A stretch of 64,000 bases of DNA from Rheinheimera pacifica (GTDB lineage Bacteria > Pseudomonadota > Gammaproteobacteria > Enterobacterales > Alteromonadaceae): NCBI RefSeq assembly GCF_024809855.1, contig NZ_JANUEM010000004.1, positions 248,001-312,000 of the forward strand, read 5' to 3'. Every line of letters starts with the position of its first letter. Within the stretch, counting starts at the first letter, position 1. The position numbers were made by a program, and so were the translations under genes. This document shows, piece by piece, positions 19,693-28,490 of this stretch. The notes under the pieces were generated by a model that did not search any database, was not told where the DNA came from, and saw nothing but the letters and a program-made list of their open reading frames with translations.

Positions 19693-22600
19693 TTAATGAA
19701 AATCGCGTGAGGACAAACTAAGTTCGGCCAAAAGCGCGGATAAGTCAACCAGCTTACCGGCGATAATATGCGTTACTTCACCTTCACGCTGTAAAATACC
19801 ATCTACCTGCAGAATATGCGCTGTTAAAAAGGTTTTCTGCTGCGCCTGTGCAGTAGCCAGCCATATCAGCACGTTGGCAGTGCCGGTTTCGTCTTCAAGT
19901 GACATAAAAGTGACCCCGGCAGCCGTACCCGGCCGCTGGCGTAACGTAACCAGGCCGCTAACCCTTACCGGGCTGTTGTGCCTTACCCCACTCAGCTCTG
20001 CTACCGGTACGCTGCGGGGTAACTTATTGGCCTGGCGCAATAATGCTATAGGGTGTACGGCCAGTGTCAGGCCGGTAGCGGCATAATCTTCCAGTACTTC
20101 AGCTACCGGCCCGGGTGCAGCTAAATAGGCGGGCTCAGCCTCGGCAATCTGCTGCGCTGGCTCTGCGGTATAGGCATTAAACAGTGGCAGGCTATGCTGA
20201 TTATCCATCAGTTGCCAGCGGCTGTTATAACGATCACCGCTGATACTGCTTAGCGCATTAGCACTGGCCAACGCCTGCAAGCTACTATGACTAAGCCCGG
20301 TTTGGCGCAACCGGGCTAAATCCCGAAACCCGCCAACCGGGCGCAGCGCTAACAGCAACTGTGCTGCCGCTTTACTAAAACCTTTTACCTGACGCAGCCC
20401 CAGCCGTATTGCTTTACCTTGCTGTTCCAGGCTGTAATCCCACTGTGATTGGTTTACACATACTGGCAATACGGTAACACCATGGCGGCGAGCATCCTGC
20501 AGCAGTTGTGACGGCGTATAAAACCCCATAGGGTAACTGTTAAGCAAAGCCGTACAAAACGCCGCCGGATAATAATATTTCAACCACGCCGACACATAGG
20601 CCAGTACGGCAAAGCTGGCGGAATGTGACTCAGGAAAACCATATTCACCAAAACCACAAATTTGCTGATAAATGCGCTCAGCATATTCATGGGCGTAACC
20701 GCGGCTTCGCATGCCGTCTATCAACTTATGTTTAAACTGCAGCAACTCGCCGGTTTTTTTCCAGCTGGCCATGGCCCGGCGTAGCTGATCGGCCTCACCA
20801 CCGGTAAAACCGGCAGCTACCATTGCCAGTTGGATCACCTGTTCCTGAAAAATCGGCACGCCCAAAGTGCGGCTTAATACGCTTTGTACTTCAGCCGATG
20901 GGTATTCGACAGCTTCTTCACCGTGGCGGCGTTTTAAATACGGGTGCACCATATCACCCTGGATGGGCCCGGGCCGTACTATGGCAATTTGCACCACCAA
21001 ATCGTAATAACACGCCGGACGTAACCGTGGCAGCATGCTCATCTGGGCACGCGATTCAATCTGAAACAACCCGATAGTATCGGCTTTCTGGATCATCTGG
21101 TACACCGCAACATCATCGCCCTGAGCGCTGATACCGGCAATGCTTAAGTCTTGCTGTGCATGCTGTTTTAACAGTGCAAAACACTTACGAATTGCCGTTA
21201 ACATACCCAATGCCAGTACATCTACTTTTAACAGCTCCAGCGTTTCCAGATCATCTTTATCCCACTGGATCACCGTTCTGTCGGCCATGGCAGCGTTTTC
21301 TACCGGCACCAGTTCGTACAAAGGCCCCTGGGAGATAACAAAGCCACCGACATGCTGTGATAAGTGCCGCGGAAAACCGCGCAGTTGCTCTACCATAGTA
21401 ACTAGCTGCTGCGTGGTTTGGCTGTTGTTATCCAGCCCCAGTGCAGATAACTGTTGCTGCCAGCTTAAGTTTGGGTCACGCCGCTGAATATTTTTTATCA
21501 AAAAATCCAGCTGGCTCAGCGGCAACCCCAGCGCTTTACCCACATCACGCAGCGCACTTTTAAAGCGGTAGCTAATTACGGTGGCAGCCAGTGCTGCACG
21601 TTCACGGCCGTATTTCTGATATAAATACTGGATCACTTCTTCGCGCCGCTCGTGTTCAAAATCAACGTCTATATCGGGCGGCTCTTTGCGTTCGCGTGAT
21701 AAAAAGCGTTCAAACAATACCTGAATTTTATCCGGGTCAACGGCAGTAATTTCCAGACAATAACACACGACAGAGTTAGCCGCCGAGCCACGACCCTGAT
21801 ATAAAATGGCCTTACTTTTGGCAAACTGCACCAGATCGTAAATGGTGAGAAAAAAGTATTCATAATTAAACTCGCTGATCAGTGCCATTTCTTTATCAAT
21901 AATGGCCTGCACCCGTTTGGGCACCCCGGCAGGAAAGCGTAGCTTAGTGCCCTGCACTACCAACCGCTGCAAATAACTGCTTGCTGTTTCGCCTTCCGGC
22001 ACCAGCTCGCTGGGATACTGGTACTTCAGCTCATCCAGTGAAAAAGTGCAGCGTGCAGCAATAACACAGCTTTGTTGCAATAACCCTCTACTAAAAAGCT
22101 TTTCCAGCTTACTAAGTGGCCGCAGCGCACGCTCGGCGTTGCTTAATAACTGCCGCCCCAGCTCTGTTATAGGTTTACCGGCTTTAATAGCGCTAACACA
22201 GTGCTGCAGCGCCAACCGCTGTGGCACATGCATTAACACAGCGCCACAACACACCGTATTAAGCTGATATTGCTGCGCTAGTTGCAGGCAATAATCTGTA
22301 AAGGTCGCCTCGTTATGGCTAAGCTGTCGGCGCATAGCCAGCCATAACCTGTCGCTGTGATATTTTTGCAGCCAGTTAGCCCAATGCGTATCGCTCTCGT
22401 TATCACCGGCCGGTAGCCACAACAGCAGACAATGCTTTAGCGACATTAAGTCCCACTCGGTCAGGCAATATTCACCTTTATTACTGCGCCGCCGCGCATT
22501 GGTAATAATGCGGCACAGTTCGGCGTAAGCGGCTTTATCCGGGCACAGTAATACCAGCTCCAGCTTATCCAACTGAAAGTAACTGCCAATAATCAGCTTA

Positions 22601-22782
22601 ATATTTAGCGCTTGCTCGTTAATTTGCCGGTAAGCCCGCACTATACCGGCCACCGAGCATTCATCCGTCAGGGCCAATGCGTCATAACCCAGCGCTGCGG
22701 CCTGCGCCACCAACTCTTCCGGGCTGGAAGCACCGTGCAAAAAACTAAAGTGGCTTTGGCAAAACAGTTCAGCGTAATTCAT
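19693..22782 (-). CDS. dnaE2: Error-prone DNA polymerase DnaE2 (ImuC)
   Basis: 1029 aa, the length of DnaE2 rather than of replicative DnaE (about 1160). It has an N-terminal PHP domain (ELFCQSHFSFLHGASSPEELV), the C-family palm with RGSAANSVVCYCLEIT and the catalytic PDIDVDFEHERREEV near residue 369, and a C-terminal OB-fold. It is the lesion-bypass polymerase of the ImuABC mutasome. It lies 9 bp downstream of imuB in the SOS operon. Confidence 0.97.
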   Translation of the reverse strand: MNYAELFCQSHFSFLHGASSPEELVAQAAALGYDALALTDECSVAGIVRAYRQINEQALNIKLIIGSYFQLDKLELVLLCPDKAAYAELCRIITNARRRSNKGEYCLTEWDLMSLKHCLLLWLPAGDNESDTHWANWLQKYHSDRLWLAMRRQLSHNEATFTDYCLQLAQQYQLNTVCCGAVLMHVPQRLALQHCVSAIKAGKPITELGRQLLSNAERALRPLSKLEKLFSRGLLQQSCVIAARCTFSLDELKYQYPSELVPEGETASSYLQRLVVQGTKLRFPAGVPKRVQAIIDKEMALISEFNYEYFFLTIYDLVQFAKSKAILYQGRGSAANSVVCYCLEITAVDPDKIQVLFERFLSRERKEPPDIDVDFEHERREEVIQYLYQKYGRERAALAATVISYRFKSALRDVGKALGLPLSQLDFLIKNIQRRDPNLSWQQQLSALGLDNNSQTTQQLVTMVEQLRGFPRHLSQHVGGFVISQGPLYELVPVENAAMADRTVIQWDKDDLETLELLKVDVLALGMLTAIRKCFALLKQHAQQDLSIAGISAQGDDVAVYQMIQKADTIGLFQIESRAQMSMLPRLRPACYYDLVVQIAIVRPGPIQGDMVHPYLKRRHGEEAVEYPSAEVQSVLSRTLGVPIFQEQVIQLAMVAAGFTGGEADQLRRAMASWKKTGELLQFKHKLIDGMRSRGYAHEYAERIYQQICGFGEYGFPESHSASFAVLAYVSAWLKYYYPAAFCTALLNSYPMGFYTPSQLLQDARRHGVTVLPVCVNQSQWDYSLEQQGKAIRLGLRQVKGFSKAAAQLLLALRPVGGFRDLARLRQTGLSHSSLQALASANALSSISGDRYNSRWQLMDNQHSLPLFNAYTAEPAQQIAEAEPAYLAAPGPVAEVLEDYAATGLTLAVHPIALLRQANKLPRSVPVAELSGVRHNSPVRVSGLVTLRQRPGTAAGVTFMSLEDETGTANVLIWLATAQAQQKTFLTAHILQVDGILQREGEVTHIIAGKLVDLSALLAELSLSSRDFH

Positions 22783-22791
22783 GGCAAACCG

Positions 22792-24189
22792 TCAGCTGAA
22801 AATACCCTGCACAAACCACTGCTGCTGTGCCGTGCGATATAGCCACAACCACTGCCCTTTGCTGTTACGACCAATAAAATAATCGCGCTGGGCTTCCAGC
22901 ACCCAGCCGTTTGGGCATAACCGCTCCGGGCCGTGGTTTATTTCTACTGCTTCGGTTAACCGCTCTGGTTTTGCCAGCAAAAATGCCGGCCGAAGCGCTA
23001 AGGCTGCCACTGCGGCTTTACCGGCCAGCAAGGGTAAGGGCCGCTGGCTGGCATGCTCTGGCAGGTGCTGGTTTTGTAATATCAGGCCACTGACCGAGTG
23101 ATAACCTAAGCGGGCCTGTAGCAGTGAAACCAGCTGTAATGCTGATACCGCGCTTGGCGCTGGCTGAAACAGATCATCACTCTGGCTTTGTTGCAGCACA
23201 AAAGCGGTAACTTCCAGTTGCAGGCCAGACACCGGTTCGGTTAGTTTCAGTTTCTCCAGTTGTAGCTGACACAACTTTAACCAGTTAGCCGCGCGATACT
23301 CGCCCTGTGCCGAGCCAATACTTAACTGGTATGCCGGCATACCACGAAACAACAAACCCAGTTGCAATTGATGGCAGGCCGCATTTATCCGCTGCAGTTG
23401 CTGCTCCAGTTGCAGCAGCAGGCTATGCAGCGGCATGCTGAGTACCGCAGTATCTGTAATGTCGTACAGCAGCTCAACATAGCGGCTAAAGCTGTGCTCT
23501 GGCTTGATATAGTGCAGGGCATGATAAAAGCTACCGCGTAAACGCCCCAGATAGCTAAGTAAACTGCTGTCAAAACGCCGGGCCAGCTCAGCCTGCGATA
23601 ATGCCAGCAACTGCCCAAGTGTGTTAATACCTAAACGCTGCAACTGCTGTTGGCTGTCAGTATCAAGCTCAGTAAAACGCAGCGGGCTGTGATTTAGAGC
23701 GCTGGCAAGTACATCAGGCTCCCCGCTCAGTAAATTTAACTGTTGCCGGGCCAGGCATTTGGCAGCAAAAGGGCTGGTGCCGCAGGCATAATAATAGCGG
23801 TAAGGTAATAGCTGTAGCTCGTGCTTCAGAGCCTGCCAGTAACCGGCCAGCCCCTGATACAACTGCAACATATTGCACAGCCGGATATACAAGCCATCGG
23901 GCGGGTCCAGCGCGATATCAGCCGTTACCTGATATAACTGCCGGGCCACACTTTGTAAAATGTTCAGCTGCAACTGCGTCTGATACGGCAACAGCTGCAG
24001 GTTATGACACAGCGCAGCAGCGGTACCCAACGCCATATTCAGCGCAATGCCTTGCTGCTCAGCCACAGTGTTAAGCTGCACAATACAGTGTTGCTCATTC
24101 ACCACCGCCACCGGCAGCTGCTGCGCTGCCGTGCAACCCAGGCTGTCGGGCTGCAGTGCCGGAAACTGTAAGTACAGATATAGCGCCAT
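22792..24189 (-). CDS. imuB: ImuB, inactive Y-family polymerase homologue
   Basis: 465 aa. It starts LYLYLQFPALQPDSL, where active Y-family polymerases have the catalytic Asp pair, so it lacks the active site as known for ImuB. The middle has the helix-hairpin region (LQRLGINTLGQLLALSQAELARRF). A possible beta-clamp-binding peptide QSDDLF occurs near residue 337. ImuB is the hub linking ImuA, DnaE2 and the sliding clamp. Its start lies next to the imuA stop. Confidence 0.95.
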   Translation of the reverse strand: MALYLYLQFPALQPDSLGCTAAQQLPVAVVNEQHCIVQLNTVAEQQGIALNMALGTAAALCHNLQLLPYQTQLQLNILQSVARQLYQVTADIALDPPDGLYIRLCNMLQLYQGLAGYWQALKHELQLLPYRYYYACGTSPFAAKCLARQQLNLLSGEPDVLASALNHSPLRFTELDTDSQQQLQRLGINTLGQLLALSQAELARRFDSSLLSYLGRLRGSFYHALHYIKPEHSFSRYVELLYDITDTAVLSMPLHSLLLQLEQQLQRINAACHQLQLGLLFRGMPAYQLSIGSAQGEYRAANWLKLCQLQLEKLKLTEPVSGLQLEVTAFVLQQSQSDDLFQPAPSAVSALQLVSLLQARLGYHSVSGLILQNQHLPEHASQRPLPLLAGKAAVAALALRPAFLLAKPERLTEAVEINHGPERLCPNGWVLEAQRDYFIGRNSKGQWLWLYRTAQQQWFVQGIFS

Positions 24190-24190
24190 C

Positions 24191-24859
24191 TTAGCTGGCC
24201 TTACGCCGGGCCTGCCAGTGTTGCTCAGTGCTAAAACACAAGCCGGGCCAGCGGTTTTGCATATCTACCAGAAAAGGCGCAGCAGGCCAGCCACCTTTGC
24301 GTTTTTGCACACTTAGCAACACCCCCTGCCGATGCGCCTGCAGTTTAATACTTAAATTTACCGGTAAACTTAAGCCCTGTTGTGGACGGCGCAGTAAAAT
24401 CAGGCTGGCAGCACCCTGTTCGGCAGCCAGTTGCAGCCGCCTGGCCTGCGCCTGCTTCAACGGTACCTGCCACAACAATACCGAAGCACAGCAACCGCTT
24501 TGCAGGCACTGCTCTGCCGCCCACAGCGCATCTTTACCGGTTTTGGGCGTAATAATAACTAACTGCGACAACACTATACCGGCAGCACAAAGCATATCGG
24601 CACAGGGCTCTGCCAAAGGAGAAAGAAACACTAATAAGCGGCCACCGCTTTGTTGTTGCTGCAAATACGGCAACAGCAAACGCAGCTCACCAATGCCGGT
24701 GTCGGTTTGAATATCAATTAAGCCAGTGGCAGGAAAACCACCAGCTAATTGCTGATCTAACTCAGCATAACCAGATGGCACTGCCTGGTAAGCGGTATGC
24801 TGGCTATTAGCATGCCACAGTAACTGGCGGCGGGTTAGTTGCTCTAATAACGCTGACAT
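24191..24859 (-). CDS. imuA: ImuA, RecA/SulA-like mutasome subunit
   Basis: 222 aa from the ATG at 24859. It resembles the RecA fold: VPSGYAELDQQLAGGFPATGLIDIQTD replaces a true Walker A, then LLVFLSPLAEP and SVLLWQVPLKQAQARRLQLAAEQG. It corresponds to ImuA, which modulates the DnaE2-ImuB polymerase in stress mutagenesis. The start lies 14 bp downstream of a near-perfect LexA box, so the whole operon should be induced by DNA damage. Confidence 0.94.
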   Translation of the reverse strand: MSALLEQLTRRQLLWHANSQHTAYQAVPSGYAELDQQLAGGFPATGLIDIQTDTGIGELRLLLPYLQQQQSGGRLLVFLSPLAEPCADMLCAAGIVLSQLVIITPKTGKDALWAAEQCLQSGCCASVLLWQVPLKQAQARRLQLAAEQGAASLILLRRPQQGLSLPVNLSIKLQAHRQGVLLSVQKRKGGWPAAPFLVDMQNRWPGLCFSTEQHWQARRKAS

Positions 24860-24872
24860 ACACAACTCAAAA

Positions 24873-24892
24873 TACTGTACACATAAACAGTA
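24873..24892 (-). promoter_or_regulatory. LexA (SOS) box of the imuA operon
   Basis: TACTGTACACATAAACAGTA: CTGT-8-ACAG, exactly the gammaproteobacterial consensus spacing, with both flanking TA steps kept. It is centred about 24 bp upstream of the imuA start. Confidence 0.93.
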
Positions 24893-24925
24893 TATACTGA
24901 GTTAAGCGTGATGCAACCCCGGGCT

Positions 24926-26071
24926 TTATTCCTGCCTTTGCAACAGCGTTAATACCTCATAGTGACTGCTGTGGGCAAACATATCAAACAGCTGTACTTT
25001 CAAAAGCTTGTAGTCTGGCAATGCCATAAGATCCTGCGCCAGCGTTTGGGCATTGCAACTGGAATAAATCAGCCAGCGCGGCGCTAAGCGTTGTATATCC
25101 TGGCATAGCGTTTTGCCCAAACCACGCCGGGGCGGGTTAACCACCAGCAAATCCGGCGCCTGTGCCGCAGCTTTTGCAAAAGCTGCGGAATCCAGCGCCT
25201 GAAACTGCACCTGAGTTAACCCCATTTCACCGGCAGAACGCTGTGCACTGGCAATGGCTTTTTCTGCTATTTCAATCCCGTTTAGCTGTTGCGCTGGTGT
25301 CACAACATGCAGGCCAAATCCACCCACACCACAGAACAAATCCCAGATACGTGTAAAAGCCCCTTGCTGCTGTTGCAACTGTGCCGCCCAGTCTGCGGCT
25401 GTCTGGTAAAGTGCCGCCGCCATAACCGGCTGGGTTTGAAAAAAGCTTTGCGGGGTTAAATACAGCGGCACCTGGTTTAACTTCTCGGCCAACAAGGTTT
25501 GCTCAGTCAGGATAATTTCTTCCTCCCCCTCCAGCAGTGCCGCAGGCTTGGGCTGCAGGTTTACCGAACACACTTCAAGCTGTGGCCACTGCGCCAATAA
25601 CCAGGGAAGATGTTTCTGAATAGACGCCAGACAGTTTTTTGAGCGCAGTACAAAGCGCAGCATAAAACGGCCACTGTGCAGGCTTTGACTAAGCAGAATA
25701 AATTTCAGCTCACCACGGCGGGCAGCAATATCGTAAGGGGTTAAGTTCGCCCGTTGAATAAAGGCTTTACACAGCGCAAAGGCTGGCGTAAACGCCGGCG
25801 GATAAAGCGGGCAATCGGCTAAATCAACCGCTTCACCCTGAGCATTAACAATGCCCAGAACTGGCTGCTCTGTCGTACCCAGCGCCACCATTTTGGCTTT
25901 ATAACGAAAGCCCTGCTCAGCCGATGCCACAGGTTCCAGCAGCTGTGCCGGCTGAAACTCTGCCAGTAAGGCGGCTAACTGCTGTTGTTTAAGCAGCAGC
26001 TGTGCCGGATAGGGTTTATCCAGCCACTGGCAGGACTGACAGCGCTTAGCGGCAAAATGAACACAGTGCAT
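24926..26071 (-). CDS. rlmC: 23S rRNA m5U747 methyltransferase RlmC
   Basis: 381 aa. The N-terminal cysteines (MHCVHFAAKRCQSCQW and DCPLY) form a 4Fe-4S site. The Rossmann methyltransferase part has DLFCGVGGFGLH, VVNPPRRGLGK and the catalytic-Cys motif YSSCNAQTLAQD. The absence of a TRAM domain and the length favour RlmC (RumB) over RlmD. It is separated from the SOS operon by its own direction-sharing 60-bp gap. Confidence 0.95.
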   Translation of the reverse strand: MHCVHFAAKRCQSCQWLDKPYPAQLLLKQQQLAALLAEFQPAQLLEPVASAEQGFRYKAKMVALGTTEQPVLGIVNAQGEAVDLADCPLYPPAFTPAFALCKAFIQRANLTPYDIAARRGELKFILLSQSLHSGRFMLRFVLRSKNCLASIQKHLPWLLAQWPQLEVCSVNLQPKPAALLEGEEEIILTEQTLLAEKLNQVPLYLTPQSFFQTQPVMAAALYQTAADWAAQLQQQQGAFTRIWDLFCGVGGFGLHVVTPAQQLNGIEIAEKAIASAQRSAGEMGLTQVQFQALDSAAFAKAAAQAPDLLVVNPPRRGLGKTLCQDIQRLAPRWLIYSSCNAQTLAQDLMALPDYKLLKVQLFDMFAHSSHYEVLTLLQRQE

Positions 26072-26138
26072 AGGTTATCCGCGGCAGTTAAAAATCGGCG
26101 CTATTCTAGCGCAGACCGCAACTATGCGCACCCACCGG

Positions 26139-28472
26139 CTACTGTACCCGTAAGCGCAGGCTGGCCACGCCGCCCAAATCATCCACCACCCGTAATTGAA
26201 ACTCGCCGGTCTCACCTTGCCAGAATAACGTTTCACCCGGCTTTACCGAGCCCAGATAACGGCTGTCAATAAACCAGTGTGCTGTGGTTACAGCCCCATC
26301 AAAGCTGGCTTGCAGAGCAATTTTTTGCTGCTCTGCATTTTTACCCAACTGATATGTTAAGGCTTGCTGCGGTGAGCGGATTTGTGGTGCCTGCTGTGAT
26401 GACTGAGGCTGATCAATGCAGGCGTGCTGATAAGCCGGCGGTGGTGTTAATACGATACCCGAGAGCTGATAGGCACGGGCAATATCTGATGGCCAGAATT
26501 CAAATACTTTCAGCTCAGTTTGAGGTGGCTGGTGGTTACAAGCACGCAGCCCGGTATCGGCATACACCGGTACAGCACGGTGCACATCAGACACTTTAAT
26601 CGGCGACACGCCGGGAATAAACCAACCGGGCCGGGTTTGCGGGCAGTATTTATTGGGCAGTTCACCACTACGGCTACATAGCGCAACCTGCTTCAGATTT
26701 AGCTTATTGCCTGCGCTAAACAGGCTTTGCTCCGCTTGTTTATCGCGCAGTAGCATTGCCAGCAGCTCAAATAACAACGGGCCGGCTGCTGTGCGGCCAA
26801 TCAGATTAGGGTTACTGCTACCATCAAAGTTACCCAGCCACACTGCCAGTACATAATCACCACTAAGTGCAACAGACCAGGCATCCCGGAATGCATAAGA
26901 GGTACCGGTTTTCCAGGCTACGGGGGTACTGTCAGTCAGCTCGCTAAGTAAGCCGACCTGCGGTTTGGCATGCTGGCGCAGCATATCCAGTGTTAAAAAC
27001 GCTGCTTCGGGGCTTAACAACGGTTGGGGTGCCGCCGCGGCAGGCTCAGCCTGCCACTGCAGTGCCTGCCAGTTACCGCCATTACCCAGCATGGCATACA
27101 ACTGCACCAACTGCTGCATGCTCAGCTCCATGCCGCCCAGCACCAGTGCCAGGCCGTAATGCTCAGCGTTGTAAGTTAACGGCACCTGCGCCTGCTTTAG
27201 CCAGTGATAAAAATCCGGTTTGGTTAAACTGGCCTGTAACTGCACGGCCGGAACATTACGGCTGTTAATCAACGCTTCAGTGGCATTAACCGGGCCGACA
27301 AACTGGCGGTCGAAGTTTTCCGGGTTAAAACTGCCATAACGGCGCGGTAAATCGGTTAGCAGGCTTTGCGGATGAATAACGCCCTGTTGCAGCGCCAGCG
27401 CATAAACAAACGGCTTGAGTGCTGAACCCGGTGAACGCAGCGCCGTTACACCATCAACCTGACCGGAGATCGCTGCATTATAAAAATCGGCTGAGCCAAT
27501 CCAGGCCTGTACCTGCATAGTGCTACGTTTTACCAGCAATACACTGGCATTGTTAAAGCCTTTGTCAGCATTACGGCGTAAATAGGCTGTAACACCTCGC
27601 TGCATACGTTGCTGAACAGTGTACTGCAAGCTGGTATAAAAACGGCCTTCTATTTGCCCCTGCGCCTGCAACTGATTAATAAAATGCGGCGCAGCATAGG
27701 CTAAATCGGCACGCTGATAAAACGTCAGCGGTAAACTTAAACGCTGCGCTTCACCTGGCTCAGTGGCAGGATAATACTGCAGCCACAGTGCAGCCAAACG
27801 CTGGCGCGCCAGTTCTAATTGCTGCTCGCCTTTTGTACTTAGCGGGCTGCGCTGGTTCGGGTTTTGTGGGATCACGCTAAGTGCTAACGCTTCGGCCACA
27901 GTTAGCCGCTGCGCTTCTTTACCAAAGTAAATCAAGCTGGCGGCGGCGACACCTTCAATGTTGCCGCCATAAGGCGCGTAGTTAAAGTAGGCTTCTAAAA
28001 TCTCGTGTTTGCTAAAATGCCGCTCCAGATAAAGCGCATATACCAGTTGCTGCAGTTTACCGCTCAGGCTGCTGGTATTAATTTCAAAGCGCAGCCGCGC
28101 CAGCTGCATACTTATGGTTGATGCGCCCTGACGCCGGCCACCTTTTACCACACTTTGCCAGAACGCCCGGCCAACGGCACTGATATCAACGCCGAAATGG
28201 TGATAAAACTGCCGGTCTTCATACAACAAAGTGGCTTGCTGTAGCGCCGGGGCAATATCGGCCAGTGGCAGCCGCAACCGGTAACGCTGATCGGCCGCCA
28301 GCCGCAAGCTGAGCAACTCGCCACCGGCAGCAAAATAAGCACTGCTTTGCAAATAGCGGCCATAAAGTGCCGGTTTGGGTGATAACAGCAGCGCCAGTAA
28401 CGGTAGCAGCAATATAACCGCAGCCAATGCCAGCACCCTGCCTGCCCGTTTTTTTAATATTCCGTGTTGCAC
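26139..28472 (-). CDS. pbpC: Penicillin-binding protein 1C
   Basis: 777 aa; GTG start at 28472 with GGAG 5 nt upstream. One N-terminal membrane anchor (VLALAAVILLLPLLALLL), glycosyltransferase-51 domain (LLYEDRQFYHHFGVD, GASTISMQLAR), transpeptidase with the SxxK in SPGSALKPF, SRN motif INSRNVPA and KTGTS, then the C-terminal BiPBP_C domain typical of PBP1C. It makes and links peptidoglycan at the outer face of the inner membrane. It is 18 bp downstream of the alpha-2-macroglobulin gene, its usual partner. Confidence 0.97.
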   Translation of the reverse strand: MQHGILKKRAGRVLALAAVILLLPLLALLLSPKPALYGRYLQSSAYFAAGGELLSLRLAADQRYRLRLPLADIAPALQQATLLYEDRQFYHHFGVDISAVGRAFWQSVVKGGRRQGASTISMQLARLRFEINTSSLSGKLQQLVYALYLERHFSKHEILEAYFNYAPYGGNIEGVAAASLIYFGKEAQRLTVAEALALSVIPQNPNQRSPLSTKGEQQLELARQRLAALWLQYYPATEPGEAQRLSLPLTFYQRADLAYAAPHFINQLQAQGQIEGRFYTSLQYTVQQRMQRGVTAYLRRNADKGFNNASVLLVKRSTMQVQAWIGSADFYNAAISGQVDGVTALRSPGSALKPFVYALALQQGVIHPQSLLTDLPRRYGSFNPENFDRQFVGPVNATEALINSRNVPAVQLQASLTKPDFYHWLKQAQVPLTYNAEHYGLALVLGGMELSMQQLVQLYAMLGNGGNWQALQWQAEPAAAAPQPLLSPEAAFLTLDMLRQHAKPQVGLLSELTDSTPVAWKTGTSYAFRDAWSVALSGDYVLAVWLGNFDGSSNPNLIGRTAAGPLLFELLAMLLRDKQAEQSLFSAGNKLNLKQVALCSRSGELPNKYCPQTRPGWFIPGVSPIKVSDVHRAVPVYADTGLRACNHQPPQTELKVFEFWPSDIARAYQLSGIVLTPPPAYQHACIDQPQSSQQAPQIRSPQQALTYQLGKNAEQQKIALQASFDGAVTTAHWFIDSRYLGSVKPGETLFWQGETGEFQLRVVDDLGGVASLRLRVQ

Positions 28473-28490
28473 TACAGCTCCGGCAAAGTG

